From Paenibacillus faecis (GTDB taxonomy: Bacteria > Bacillota > Bacilli > Paenibacillales > Paenibacillaceae): a stretch of DNA of 64,000 bases. Below the pieces are notes generated by a model, which did no database searches, was not told the DNA's origin, and worked only from the letters and a program-made list of their open reading frames with translations. The DNA is taken from assembly GCF_008084145.1 (NCBI RefSeq), contig NZ_VSDO01000004.1, forward strand, positions 386,202-450,201. The letters run 5' to 3'. The stretch's first letter is position 1; every line of letters begins with the position of its first letter. A program made the translations under genes and the position numbers. Of this stretch, positions 34,628 through 43,859 are shown in pieces.

Positions 34628-36208
34628 TTACCGGAACGAAGTGACAAAACCCTGCAGCAAGGTCCTTACATCGTATTGGTACTGGTTGATCGGCGCAATC
34701 GGCTTATCCAAGCCAAGCAGCGTGTAAACCGCAATCCGCGCCGCCCGGACGGAATACTCCTCGGTAAATACCACATCGTCCGGAATCTCGCAGAACTGGC
34801 TGATGAACGCCAGGTTTGTGGAGCCGTCCGGAACGACTTTGGGACGGTCGCCCAAGGCACGAGGCATGAATTGTGCCGTTATGAACGGCATCATGCAAGG
34901 AATACAGTTGGCGGTAGAGATGATGGCATCCCTATCCTTCTCAAAATGAAGATGATGCAGCAGCTCGGTCAAAATTTCTTCCCCGGTACAATCGCTCATC
35001 TTCTTTTTCACGTAATCCCCGACCCGATCCGGGAACAGGCCGTATCCCCAGAACACTTTCACATGCTCCGGTTGATTGCGGAAATGCGGCTGATGGGCGA
35101 GTACGATGGACATGAACCAGCTCGAATCCTTGAAAGTAACGAGTGCCCCCGTACCGGCCTTATTGCGCGAGAACGCCTCCATCAGATCGAAGAAACGGGA
35201 GTCCTGGCAGGTCACCGTAAACGATTCCCACTTGGAGCCTTCGATATGATCGGCGAAAGGCGAAGGATTTCCCAATCCCGGCTTTTTGGCCGCAATGCGC
35301 TCCCAAAGCTTCCAGGAGCTTCCCTTCCCCAGTAATTCGGGGGCGGAGGTCATGGAGCCCAGGCTTGAGCTTTCCGTCATGGACCCGTTGGTGACGATCA
35401 CCAAATCCCCTTCGCCCAAATCCAATACTTGCTCCGCTCCATCCTTCATGTAATGCAGGCGGGTTACGGTAATCCCGTCGCCTTCTTTGAAATCCAGATC
35501 CGTTACCGTACATTTCAGCGTAAAATCCACGCCATGCTCTTCCAGATACTTATGCAGCGGAAGAATGATCGAGTCGTACTGGTTATACGGCGTGCGCGTA
35601 ACGCCCTCCAAGGTGTGAATCCGCGGGTATTCGTGCATGAAGCGAATCATATATCTTTTCAGCTCGACGGCGCTGTGCCAAGGCTGGAACGCAAAGGTGG
35701 TCGCCCACATGAACCAGAAGTTGGTTTCAAAAAAATGGGGGCCAAACCAGTCGTTAATCCGGGCCGTGCCCAATTTCTCCTCAGGCGTGACGATCAGCTT
35801 GGCCATCGCCAACCGGTCGGCCATATCGAAGCCCATGGAAGTGACGTCTTCGACCTGTCCCTCCTTGTTGACCAGCCGCGCATTGGAGTGGGTCGGATGG
35901 GCCGTGTCAAAAGCGACGATTTCCTCCCGCACGGACAAGCCGGGTTGATCAAGGGAAGGGATGGAGCTTAACAGATCCCATAAATTTTCGTAGGTTTCAT
36001 CGTTCAGCATCCGGCCGCCGCGGATCACATAGCCTTGCTGTTCGTTTCCCGCGCCATCGTTGCTTCCTCCGAGAATTTTCATTTCCTCCAACACGTGAAT
36101 TTGTTCACCTGGAAAGCCGCAATCCCGCACCAGAAAAGCCGCACCCGCCAGTGACGCTATACCGCCGCCGACAAAATACACCTGTCTTCCGTTTCCGTTC
36201 TCTGCCAT
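34628..36208 (-). CDS. ohyA: Oleate hydratase
   Basis: A 526-residue FAD protein. ATG 36208 follows GGAGG with correct spacing; a GTG at 36223 overlaps that site. The dinucleotide fold is YFVGGGIASLAGAAFL; HVLEEMKILGGSNDGAG and RGGRMLNDETYENLWDL contain the FAD and catalytic-glutamate regions of the myosin-cross-reactive antigen family; FMWATTFAFQPWHSA is also typical. It adds water to the 9-double bond of oleate, giving 10-hydroxystearate, a detoxification step for unsaturated fatty acids. The TetR gene lies upstream on the same strand with a clear operator between them. Confidence 0.95.
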   Translation of the reverse strand: MAENGNGRQVYFVGGGIASLAGAAFLVRDCGFPGEQIHVLEEMKILGGSNDGAGNEQQGYVIRGGRMLNDETYENLWDLLSSIPSLDQPGLSVREEIVAFDTAHPTHSNARLVNKEGQVEDVTSMGFDMADRLAMAKLIVTPEEKLGTARINDWFGPHFFETNFWFMWATTFAFQPWHSAVELKRYMIRFMHEYPRIHTLEGVTRTPYNQYDSIILPLHKYLEEHGVDFTLKCTVTDLDFKEGDGITVTRLHYMKDGAEQVLDLGEGDLVIVTNGSMTESSSLGSMTSAPELLGKGSSWKLWERIAAKKPGLGNPSPFADHIEGSKWESFTVTCQDSRFFDLMEAFSRNKAGTGALVTFKDSSWFMSIVLAHQPHFRNQPEHVKVFWGYGLFPDRVGDYVKKKMSDCTGEEILTELLHHLHFEKDRDAIISTANCIPCMMPFITAQFMPRALGDRPKVVPDGSTNLAFISQFCEIPDDVVFTEEYSVRAARIAVYTLLGLDKPIAPINQYQYDVRTLLQGFVTSFR

Positions 36209-36231
36209 ATCTGTCGCCTCCACAAAAAGGG

Positions 36232-36252
36232 ATTGTTCATGTTATGAACAAT
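36232..36252. promoter_or_regulatory. Operator upstream of the oleate hydratase gene
   Basis: ATTGTTCAT and ATGAACAAT form perfect 9-bp arms around GTT. On the minus strand a promoter-like TTTCAA, 17 bp, TACATT ends just before it, so a bound TetR protein would cover the transcription start. Confidence 0.7.
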
Positions 36253-36374
36253 TTTAATGTAGTACGCCGACCCCCGACTTGAAAATCAACAAAGGAATGC
36301 GCGTGTTTAATTTTTGTACACCCGCCCCGGATTGTCTAGAGAAGCGACGCGATCAGCCATGGAGCTTTCGGACA

Positions 36375-36950
36375 TTACAGGCGGCTCTCCTCGTAGCGCT
36401 GCAGGGCTCGTTCAAAATTTCCCTCCATTAAGCGCGTCAGCCGTTCGATGATCAACTCCGGTTCCGTCACCATGCCTTCCCGCATCCACTGGATCACCAG
36501 ACCCGTGAACGCCAGCGTATAGAAATCGGCCATAAATTTCTTATCTTCGTCGCTTACCTGTTTGTTGCAGGAGAGCTCCTGGACAACGCCCATGATCAAC
36601 CGATTGGTGACGGCGAACAAATAGGCGTCAAGATGTTCGTGGGCCAGAGAGTGAAGCGTGTTCAGGCAGAAGCTCCGATTCGTTTCGATATACTTGAAAA
36701 TTTTGAGCAGTCCTTGCGGCCAGGTATCGTAGCTGCGGTAACCCGCGATGGTATCGACGGCCTCGGTTTGATAGATCCATCCCAGCAGCTCGTAAATATC
36801 CTGAAAATGATAGTAAAAGGTTTGGCGGTTGAGACCGCAGCGTTCCACCAAATGCTTAACGGTTATTTTACTTAAGGGAGTCGTACTCATCCGGTTCTTT
36901 AAAGCGGCGGCCAGCGCCTTTTTGGTGAGAAGGGAATTCGACATCGACAT
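36375..36950 (-). CDS. TetR-family regulator, DhaS-like
   Basis: About 191 residues; ATG 36950 follows AGGTG, and ATG 36944 is nearly as good. The HTH is ITVKHLVERCGLNRQTFYYH (about residues 27-46), and the C-terminal part is of the DhaS/TetR_C_8 type, ending with VIQWMREGMVTEPELIIERL. It is the likely repressor of the oleate hydratase gene 166 bp downstream, through the palindrome at 36232-36252, with a fatty acid or acyl-CoA as inducer. Both role and inducer are inferred from position. Confidence 0.85.
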   Translation of the reverse strand: MSMSNSLLTKKALAAALKNRMSTTPLSKITVKHLVERCGLNRQTFYYHFQDIYELLGWIYQTEAVDTIAGYRSYDTWPQGLLKIFKYIETNRSFCLNTLHSLAHEHLDAYLFAVTNRLIMGVVQELSCNKQVSDEDKKFMADFYTLAFTGLVIQWMREGMVTEPELIIERLTRLMEGNFERALQRYEESRL

Positions 36951-37082
36951 CACCTGCACCTGTAAAATTTTTCAAAAACCTTATCCTCATTATACGCCTC
37001 CGCCTCACGATTCTCAAAAACGGCCGTCCGCTTTTCCGATAGTGTATAATCAGGGAGAGAATGAGAGACGGGGTGGGCAAGT

Positions 37083-37787
37083 GTGCCGCATAAAATTTTG
37101 CTGATAGAAGATGACGCTTCGATTATAGATATGCTGACCGGCTATTTAACCAAAGAAGGTTACGTCATCCGGTCGGCCGGCGATGGTGAGGACGGGCTGG
37201 CTCTGTTCCGGAACGAGAACTTTGATTTGCTGGTGGTCGATTTGATGATGCCGAAGCTGGACGGGATGGAAGTGATCAAAAGGGTCCGCGAAACCAGTTC
37301 GGTCCCGATTCTGATCATGTCCGCCAAAGACAATGATGTCGACAAGGCCATCGGTCTCGGCTTCGGCGCGGACGATTATATCGCCAAGCCGTTTTCGCTG
37401 ATCGAAATCACGGCTCGCATCAAGGCGGCGATCCGGCGGGCGACCTTGTATGCCCGGCGCGAATCCGAAGAGAAGCCGGAGACGGTCGTCGTCTTGGACG
37501 GTTTAACCGTGGATCTGGATAATTACCTGGTTCGCAGGAATGGGGAGGAGATCAAGCTGACGGCCAAGGAAGCCGAAATTCTCGGTCTTTTCCTGCGGAA
37601 TCCGAATCGCGTATTCACGAAGGCGCAAATCTACGGGTTCATCTGGAACGACGATTACCTGGGCGACGAGAATGTCATCAATGTGCATATCCGCCGGCTG
37701 CGGGAAAAAATCGAACAAGATCCTTCCGAACCCCGCTATTTGCAAACCCTTTGGGGCATCGGCTACAGATGGACGGTTGCGGAATGA
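37083..37787 (+). CDS. OmpR-family response regulator
   Basis: A 234-residue protein starting at GTG 37083 behind GGGGTGG. The receiver has LIEDD, D53 in VVDLMMP and the K of AKPF; the winged helix has VFTKAQIYGFIWN and HIRRLREKI and ends with GIGYRW. It overlaps the kinase gene by 4 bp (ATGA). With the next three genes it forms a two-component system plus ABC exporter, a common arrangement for sensing and resisting cell-wall-active peptides. Confidence 0.93.
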   Translation: MPHKILLIEDDASIIDMLTGYLTKEGYVIRSAGDGEDGLALFRNENFDLLVVDLMMPKLDGMEVIKRVRETSSVPILIMSAKDNDVDKAIGLGFGADDYIAKPFSLIEITARIKAAIRRATLYARRESEEKPETVVVLDGLTVDLDNYLVRRNGEEIKLTAKEAEILGLFLRNPNRVFTKAQIYGFIWNDDYLGDENVINVHIRRLREKIEQDPSEPRYLQTLWGIGYRWTVAE

Positions 37788-38722
37788 TCTACGGCGTGCT
37801 GGTCGGCGTGATTTTCATATTGGCGGGGTGGGTATACAAGCTGCATCAGGACAACCGGAGAAGATCCCGGCAGCTTGGGCATATTCACGACAAACTGGAG
37901 CGGATTCTGACGGATGAATCGGGCGCCAAGCTTCTGCTTTTTACCGGGGACCCGGAGCTTCGCCTGCTTCTCACGGATATCAACCGGGTGCTGGAGTTAA
38001 ATCAGCGCATTTTGGCCGAGCGGTCGGGGACCGAGCAGTCGACCCGAAGAATGCTGTCCAACATCTCCCATGATTTGAAAACCCCGCTTACGGTGGTCCT
38101 CGGTTATTTGGAGGCGATGGAGCTGGACCCCGGCATGCCGGATACCGAGCGGACGGAGCTGATACGTAAAGTTCACCGCAAGGCCAACGAAGTGCTGGAG
38201 ATGATCAGGCAATTCTTTGACCTGGCCAAGCTGGAGGCGGGGGATCTGCCCGTGCCGCTGACCCGGGTTCACATGAATGAGGTCTGCCGGCGGAATATGC
38301 TGGCTTTTTACGAGGTGCTGACGGGGCAAGGCTTCGAGGTTAATCTGTCAATCCCCGAGGAACCGATTTATGCCTACGCCAACGAGAGTGCGCTGGATCG
38401 GATTCTGGACAATCTGATTTCGAACGCGATCCGGTATGGTGGAGACGGTAAAGTGATCGGCTTGAGTTTAAGGGAAGAAGAGGACCGGGTGTGCATCGAC
38501 GTATGGGACCGGGGGAAGGGAATCGGCGAAATTCACCAGAGCCGGGTGTTCGAGCGGATGTATACGCTGGAGGATTCCCGGAACAAGGCGTATCAGGGCA
38601 GCGGTTTGGGTTTGACGATTACGAAGCGGCTGGCCGAGCAGATGGGAGGGGACGTCCGGCTCTACAGCCGGCCCTTCGAGAAGACGATTTTCTCCGTATA
38701 CCTCCGGCCGTTTCGGTATTAA
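37784..38722 (+). CDS. Sensor histidine kinase with a single N-terminal helix
   Basis: A 312-residue kinase starting at ATG 37784 in the ATGA overlap with the regulator stop. One membrane helix at about 2-18 is followed directly by a cytoplasmic linker and HisKA (H96 in NISHDLKTPLTVV), then an ATPase domain with NLISNAIRYG, DRGKGI and GSGLGLTI. There is almost no extracellular part, as in intramembrane-sensing kinases, which often take their signal from a partner transporter; the ABC genes that follow could be that partner. Confidence 0.9.
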   Translation: MIYGVLVGVIFILAGWVYKLHQDNRRRSRQLGHIHDKLERILTDESGAKLLLFTGDPELRLLLTDINRVLELNQRILAERSGTEQSTRRMLSNISHDLKTPLTVVLGYLEAMELDPGMPDTERTELIRKVHRKANEVLEMIRQFFDLAKLEAGDLPVPLTRVHMNEVCRRNMLAFYEVLTGQGFEVNLSIPEEPIYAYANESALDRILDNLISNAIRYGGDGKVIGLSLREEEDRVCIDVWDRGKGIGEIHQSRVFERMYTLEDSRNKAYQGSGLGLTITKRLAEQMGGDVRLYSRPFEKTIFSVYLRPFRY

Positions 38723-38732
38723 TTGCTGGCTT

Positions 38733-38777
38733 AGCCTATAGATAAGCAGGTTCAACTGCATGCTATGGGCTTTTTTT
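38733..38777 (+). terminator. Terminator between kinase gene and ABC genes
   Basis: AGCCTATAG (38733-38741) pairs with CTATGGGCT (38763-38771, one G-U pair), followed by TTTTTT. The ABC genes therefore have their own promoter, which would suit control by the response regulator. Confidence 0.75.
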
Positions 38778-38913
38778 GTGCGCTGTAAATGCGGCAACTT
38801 CAACTTAAGAAACAAGTAAGATTTGATTAATAAACAAGAACGGAAGGGACTTTACAATAAAAATATAGTGAAAAACAGATCACGAGTAAGGCAAGACCAA
38901 AAGGAGAGATACG

Positions 38914-39837
38914 ATGAGCTCTATTCTGAGAACGATCGGACTGACGAAGGTGTTTCAAGGCAAGGAGGTCGTGTCCGAGGTAAACATGAACGTAAAGAAG
39001 GGTGAGATTTACGGGTTTTTGGGGCCGAACGGAGCGGGGAAAACGACCGTGATGAAAATGCTCACCAATCTGGTGAAGCCTACGGGTGGGGAAATTGAAA
39101 TTTTCGGAGAGAAGTTGACGACAAAATCGTACCAGATGCTAGGCCGCATGGGGGCGATTATCGAATACCCGATTTTTTACGATAAACTGAAGGCCCGGGA
39201 AAATCTCGAAATGCATTGTGAATATATGGGTTACTACAATAAAAAGGCGGTCGATGAGGCGCTGGAATTGGTTAATTTGCGAAATATCGAACAGAAGCCG
39301 GTAAAAGACTTCTCCCTCGGGATGAAGCAGCGGCTCGGGATCGCGCGGGCGATTATTACGAAGCCGGAACTTCTTATTCTGGATGAGCCGATCAACGGGC
39401 TTGACCCGCTGGGGATCAAGGAAATCCGCGATTTGTTCAAGCTGCTCTCGAAGGAGTACGGGATGACGCTGCTGGTATCAAGCCATATTTTGGGCGAAAT
39501 GGAGCAGATGGCTGATACGATCGGCGTGATCAACCACGGGCGATTGATCGAGGAAGTGGCGATGGACCGGGTGCGCGAGCGGAATACGGATTACATTGAA
39601 CTGAAGGTCGGCGACAGCAAAAAAGCGGCGTTTGTTTTGACGAATCAGTTAAGTGTGTCCAATTTTAAACTGATGGATGAGGTTACGGTACGGGTCTATG
39701 ATCCGCAGGTCCGGCAGAACGAACTGACCAAAACGCTGGTGCTGCATGATGTGGTGATCGAATCGATCCACAAAAAGAACAGCTCGCTGGAGGATTATTT
39801 CTTTAGCCTGTTGAATGGAGGCAACCGGAGTGCTTAA
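38914..39837 (+). CDS. ABC transporter ATP-binding protein, BcrA-type
   Basis: A 307-residue ATPase behind AAAGGAGAG. Walker A is FLGPNGAGKTT, the signature is FSLGMKQR, Walker B is LLILDEPINGLD and the switch is VSSHIL. The extra C-terminal part of about 90 residues is usual for lantibiotic/bacitracin export ATPases. The permease gene overlaps it by 8 bp. It probably exports or pushes out a peptide antibiotic in response to the upstream two-component system. Confidence 0.92.
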   Translation: MSSILRTIGLTKVFQGKEVVSEVNMNVKKGEIYGFLGPNGAGKTTVMKMLTNLVKPTGGEIEIFGEKLTTKSYQMLGRMGAIIEYPIFYDKLKARENLEMHCEYMGYYNKKAVDEALELVNLRNIEQKPVKDFSLGMKQRLGIARAIITKPELLILDEPINGLDPLGIKEIRDLFKLLSKEYGMTLLVSSHILGEMEQMADTIGVINHGRLIEEVAMDRVRERNTDYIELKVGDSKKAAFVLTNQLSVSNFKLMDEVTVRVYDPQVRQNELTKTLVLHDVVIESIHKKNSSLEDYFFSLLNGGNRSA

Positions 39838-40516
39838 TTTAATCAAGCTGGAATTGAAAAAGACGAAAATCGGCCGCAGCATCCTTGGCGGATTCATCGC
39901 CTCGTTTTTGATCATGTTTTTTGTCATCGTCGTAAACTACGATGGTTCCGAGAAGCCGTTTACCAATTACGGGGACGTGTTGACGAGCGTCGATCTCTTC
40001 GTGTCGTTGACGTTCATCATCTATGCCTCCGTACTTCTGTCCAAGTTCATTATCGACGAATATAAGAACAAATCCATCACCGTACTGTTCATGTATCCGA
40101 TCCAGCGCAAGAAGCTGCTCGCGGCAAAAATCATCATCGTGGTCCTGTTCACATTCCTGTTCGGCATCATCGGCCGCGTGGTGGCCTTTTACGGGTTTTA
40201 TGTTTACAATAGCTTCACTCATTTTATCCCGGGGGAGCTGCCGACATCGCTCCTGATCGAACATGGCATCCGCTTCCTGGTAAACTCGGCGATGTACAGT
40301 TGTATCGCCCTTATCCCGCTTTATTTCGGGATGAGAAAGTACTCGGTACCTACGACGATTGTGTCCTCCATCCTTGTCGCGATGGCTCTGAACGCCAACA
40401 CCGGGACGGAATTTACGCTGAGTAAAATCGTAATCATCCCCGTGATCATTGCGGTGCTGGGTCTGCTTGTCGCGTACCTGGCGATCCGGAACGTCGATAC
40501 GAAGGACGTGGCATGA
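39830..40516 (+). CDS. ABC-2-type permease, partner of the BcrA-type ATPase
   Basis: About 228 residues from GTG 39830 (MLNLIKLELKKTKIG), with GGAGG at 39817-39821; an in-frame ATG at 39815 is less well placed. Six hydrophobic segments are visible, with YKNKSITVLFMYPIQRKKLL in the first loop, typical of BcrB/lantibiotic immunity permeases. It ends the unit; a long hairpin follows 7 bp after the stop. Confidence 0.9.
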   Translation: MLNLIKLELKKTKIGRSILGGFIASFLIMFFVIVVNYDGSEKPFTNYGDVLTSVDLFVSLTFIIYASVLLSKFIIDEYKNKSITVLFMYPIQRKKLLAAKIIIVVLFTFLFGIIGRVVAFYGFYVYNSFTHFIPGELPTSLLIEHGIRFLVNSAMYSCIALIPLYFGMRKYSVPTTIVSSILVAMALNANTGTEFTLSKIVIIPVIIAVLGLLVAYLAIRNVDTKDVA

Positions 40517-40522
40517 ATATGC

Positions 40523-40555
40523 AAGGCCCCTGGCTGTCTGACAGCCGGGGGCCTT
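40523..40555 (+). terminator. Terminator after the ABC permease gene
   Basis: AAGGCCCC and GGCTGT pair with ACAGCC and GGGGCCTT over a small loop, giving a very stable stem; the T tail is poor. Confidence 0.7.
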
Positions 40556-40679
40556 CATCGTTGGCGGGGGGTGAGACCGTGGAGCGTAGTCGCCGCTACG
40601 ACCGAGTCCGCCTGCGTTCCGCTGGGCCAACGCCCCCGGTTCGCTAGCGCAAGCGGACGACCGTGGTCCGCGTTCTGCG

Positions 40680-40862
40680 CTAACGGAAGCCATAGCCGCT
40701 ATTTCGTATTTTAAAGGCGAATCGGGGTTCTAACGGAAATATTAGCGGCTATTTTGGCAAAATGAGGCCAGCCGGGGACAAATAAGCAGAATAGGCGCTA
40801 TGGCTTCCGTTAGAATTTCGGAAAGGTGAAAAAGCGCGAAATAGCGGCTATTACGTCCGTAA
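40680..40862. repeat. Four-site palindromic array, family A, copy 2
   Basis: Direct sites begin at 40680 (CTAACGGAAGCCATAGCCGC) and 40730; inverted sites end at 40813 (GGCTTCCGTTAG) and 40862. Order, orientation and spacing (50, 59, 49) follow copy 1 at 12309-12493. It sits between convergent genes. The rest of 40556-40934 shows no gene. Confidence 0.8.
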
Positions 40863-40934
40863 GGGAAACGAGAAACGAGAAACGTCGAGCGTAGTGAGCG
40901 TAGTCTTGCTTTTTCACGGAACCGGGTTGACCGC

Positions 40935-40981
40935 AAAAAAGACTGTTCCACCGGCACTGCATGGTCGGCGGAACAGTCTTT
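40935..40981 (-). terminator. Terminator of the TolC-like gene
   Basis: AAAGACTGTTCC pairs with GGAACAGTCTTT; read on the minus strand it ends in TTTTTT. Confidence 0.85.
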
Positions 40982-40984
40982 AAT

Positions 40985-42322
40985 TTACTTGATTAACCCT
41001 TCCTCCATTTTGTCCGCGGCTTTATTGGCCATGTACACCTGCAGGCGCGTCAGATCCCGCGCGAGCTCTTGCTGGGTGAGGGTGAATCCGTACTTATAAA
41101 AGTCATAAGACGAAACGAGTCCGTTATTGAAGCGGGCTTCCATATGGATATAATCCTGATTCGCCTCGGCCAGGTCCTTCTCGGCGGTCCGATAAGCCCG
41201 GTAGGCGGTATCGGCGTCGCTGTAGGTTTTGCTGATTTTTTTGCTGAGTTCGACGCGGGTTTGTTCCGCTTGCTGCTCCGAAATTCGCGTCATCGTGTTC
41301 AGGTAATCCTCCTGATGGTCGTTGGCTGCATCGGTGCCGTACTCTTCATTTTTGGCTTGGACGATTGCGTTCCACTGTTTTTTCATTTCATAGGAATTCT
41401 CCAATAACGCCTTGTTGTCCTTGCGGGTGACGGGCTGAGGCGTATATTCGATATCTTCCAGCGTAATCTCCGGGTCGTAGACAATCCCCAAATCGAAGCA
41501 CATTTGAATCAGGGCAAGCTGGTAATTTTCCCTTAAGGACTCCAACTGCTCTTCCTGGTCGCTTATGGCTCGCTGTGCGTTCATGACGGTTTCCGAGCTT
41601 GCCAGCCCTTCTTCCTGCAACACGGAGGCTCTATGCTCATCGCGCTTGAGCAGCTCCAGATATTGCTCCGCCAGCTCGATTTGCTTGTCCAGGGACAGGA
41701 GCTGGACGTATTGGGAGGTGATTTGCAGCTCCGCTCCGTCTTTGGCCATCTCCAGATCCAGGAGGGTATTGGATTGCTCCGTATTCAACTGCTCCAAGCC
41801 TTGCTCCAGTTGTTCCCGTTGGCTCTGCAACTGCTTGTTCAGGGCGGAAGCGATGCCGCCGACCCCGTTCATGACTTGGTTGACCACGGTGTTGGTTTCG
41901 ATCACAGGCCCCAACCATAAAGGCGGTTCAGTTGGCATTTGGTCCGGCGGAAAGTACTTCTTCATGATTTCATCCGGGCTAGTCGGCAATGTATAGCTCC
42001 CCGAGCCCGTATCCATCTTCGCCTTATCCAACTCTTTCTTTTGGTCTTTTAAATTGCTCTCATTTTGCTTTAACGCGGTCAGCTTCATACTGAGCAGCGA
42101 CAAATTATAGGAATTGTCGATGGCCCGCTTTACGATCGTATCGAGGTCCCAATGCTTGAGCGACGCAAGCGTGCCGGAATCGACAAAAGACGTCTTCAGT
42201 TTCTCGCCTGTCGTCGCGTGATGTCCCGTCTGGGTCGTATCGCCGTCGGCGGCCTTCACGGAAACGGGGCCTGCGGCCAGTAAAGCGAAGGACAGGACCA
42301 GTGCGGCGGCTTCCTTTTTCAT
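40985..42322 (-). CDS. TolC-family (outer-membrane-efflux-like) protein
   Basis: A 445-residue secreted protein. ATG 42322 follows GGGAGGG; the signal peptide is MKKEAAALVLSFALLAAGPV up to VKA. Two long helical stretches rich in Gln/Glu/Leu (LEQGLEQLNTEQSNTLLDLE, and LSKKISKTYSDADTAYRAYR) correspond to the coiled-coil hairpins of TolC. TolC normally spans the outer membrane of Gram-negative bacteria. Here it is divergent from an adaptor-RND pair, and the organism appears to have one membrane, so it may form a conduit across the thick wall or a periplasm-like space. Role uncertain. Confidence 0.8.
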   Translation of the reverse strand: MKKEAAALVLSFALLAAGPVSVKAADGDTTQTGHHATTGEKLKTSFVDSGTLASLKHWDLDTIVKRAIDNSYNLSLLSMKLTALKQNESNLKDQKKELDKAKMDTGSGSYTLPTSPDEIMKKYFPPDQMPTEPPLWLGPVIETNTVVNQVMNGVGGIASALNKQLQSQREQLEQGLEQLNTEQSNTLLDLEMAKDGAELQITSQYVQLLSLDKQIELAEQYLELLKRDEHRASVLQEEGLASSETVMNAQRAISDQEEQLESLRENYQLALIQMCFDLGIVYDPEITLEDIEYTPQPVTRKDNKALLENSYEMKKQWNAIVQAKNEEYGTDAANDHQEDYLNTMTRISEQQAEQTRVELSKKISKTYSDADTAYRAYRTAEKDLAEANQDYIHMEARFNNGLVSSYDFYKYGFTLTQQELARDLTRLQVYMANKAADKMEEGLIK

Positions 42323-42403
42323 CAAAAATTCCCTCCCCATTCTTCTCTCATTTTCCCATGCTAACACATCAAGATTCTGAAAATCAATGGCAGGGGGGTT
42401 CGC

Positions 42404-42433
42404 TTGACAACCGTGTCCTGACTGGGTTACTTT
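42404..42433 (+). promoter_or_regulatory. Putative promoter of the adaptor-RND operon
   Basis: TTGACA (42404-42409), 18 bp, then a weak TACTTT (42428-42433). GGTTA and TAACC (42426 and 42448 area) form an inverted pair just after it that could bind the operon's TetR protein. Confidence 0.4.
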
Positions 42434-42482
42434 GGAGTTAAAAAAATAACCGGTGAGTTAGACGGGGGAGGAGATTAACCTG

Positions 42483-43859
42483 ATGAAAGGACGCTGGGCA
42501 TGCCTTTTTGCAGCAGCTTTATTAACGCTGTCCATCACCGCATGTTCTTCGGGAACGGACGGAGGGAAAGCGGCGGCGGAAAGCGACAAAGTAAGCGATT
42601 CGGTTGCGGTAAAAACCATCAAAGTAAAGAATGAACCTTTGAATTCAGTATATGATTTGTCGGGCACGCTTCAGTCCAATCAATCCGCTACGGTCTCGTT
42701 CCAGGCCGGGGGCGAGGTCAAGAAAACGCAGGTTGAGGTCGGGGACACGGTGAAGGCGGGCGACGTGCTGGCCGAGCTCGACACGGAGCTGGCACACATC
42801 CAATTAACCCAGGCCAAGAGCGGAGTGGCCCAGGCCGAAGGGCAGTTGAAGGCGGCCAAGGCGGGGATCGCCAACGCGGAGGCCCAGATTCAAGCGGCCA
42901 AAGCCAATCTGGCCGCGGTGGAAAAAGGCGCAAGCCAGCAGCAGCTGGCGCAAGCGCAGAACGGTGTAAAACAAGCGGAGGAAGCCTATAACAAAATCAA
43001 GACCGACGCGGAGCGCTACAATAAGCTTTACGCGGAAGGTCTGATTTCGCTGGACGATTACGAGAAGTCCCAGGTCCAGCTGAAGAACGCGGAAATTACG
43101 CTGGACAACGCGAAGCAAGCCTTGTCGGAGGCCACCGAAGGAGCGACGGATGAGCAGGTTCAGGCGGCGAAATCGACCGTGGCCCAGGCACAGGCCGGAA
43201 AAGAGTCGGCTTTGGCGGCGGAGGCGCAGGCGCAGGCCGGTTACAAAAACGCCCTGTCGGCCCAAGCCCAGGCGGAGCTGGCCCTGTCGAAGACGAAGCT
43301 GACCGCTCCGATTTCCGGAACGGTTCTGGAGAAGAACGTCTCCGTCGGTCAAACCACCGGAGCCGGTACCCCGGCTTTCGTCATCGGCTCGACGCAGACG
43401 CTTAAGGTGATGCTGCCGGTTCCCGACGGCCAGATCGGAGACTGGAAGGCCGGACAGAAGGTGGACCTGGACCAGTCCGGCAAAACCCGGACCGGAACGG
43501 TCACCCGGATCCATCCCCAAACGAATGCGGGGACAGGCACGATTTCCGTGGAGGTGAGCGTGCCGAACCCGGAGAAGGACTGGTTCCCGGGGCAGGTCGT
43601 CAAGGCCGGTCGCCAGACAGCCGGGAAACAGGGGATTCTCGTTCCGGCCGAGGCGGTTATCAGCAGCGGTCAGGAGCCTTATGTATTCCGGGCCGTGGAC
43701 GGCAAGGCGGTGAAGACGCCGGTGGAGCTGGGTGAAATCAGCAACAACCGGTTCCATATCGTGGCCGGCCTGAAGGAGGGCGACGTGATCGTCAGCGCCG
43801 GAGCCGACGGGCTGTTTGACGGCGATGCCATCGCGGCTTCGGAGGACGTGACCCCATGA
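42483..43859 (+). CDS. Efflux adaptor (membrane fusion) lipoprotein of an RND pump
   Basis: A 458-residue protein. Its signal ends in the lipobox SITAC (C21). A lipoyl-like half domain with VSFQAGGEVKKTQVEVGDTV is followed by a long coiled coil of Gln/Ala-rich repeats (about 100-270), the second lipoyl half (LTAPISGTVLEKNVSVGQ) and beta-barrel domains. It links an RND transporter to the outside. It ends in an ATGA overlap with the RND gene. Confidence 0.92.
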   Translation: MKGRWACLFAAALLTLSITACSSGTDGGKAAAESDKVSDSVAVKTIKVKNEPLNSVYDLSGTLQSNQSATVSFQAGGEVKKTQVEVGDTVKAGDVLAELDTELAHIQLTQAKSGVAQAEGQLKAAKAGIANAEAQIQAAKANLAAVEKGASQQQLAQAQNGVKQAEEAYNKIKTDAERYNKLYAEGLISLDDYEKSQVQLKNAEITLDNAKQALSEATEGATDEQVQAAKSTVAQAQAGKESALAAEAQAQAGYKNALSAQAQAELALSKTKLTAPISGTVLEKNVSVGQTTGAGTPAFVIGSTQTLKVMLPVPDGQIGDWKAGQKVDLDQSGKTRTGTVTRIHPQTNAGTGTISVEVSVPNPEKDWFPGQVVKAGRQTAGKQGILVPAEAVISSGQEPYVFRAVDGKAVKTPVELGEISNNRFHIVAGLKEGDVIVSAGADGLFDGDAIAASEDVTP

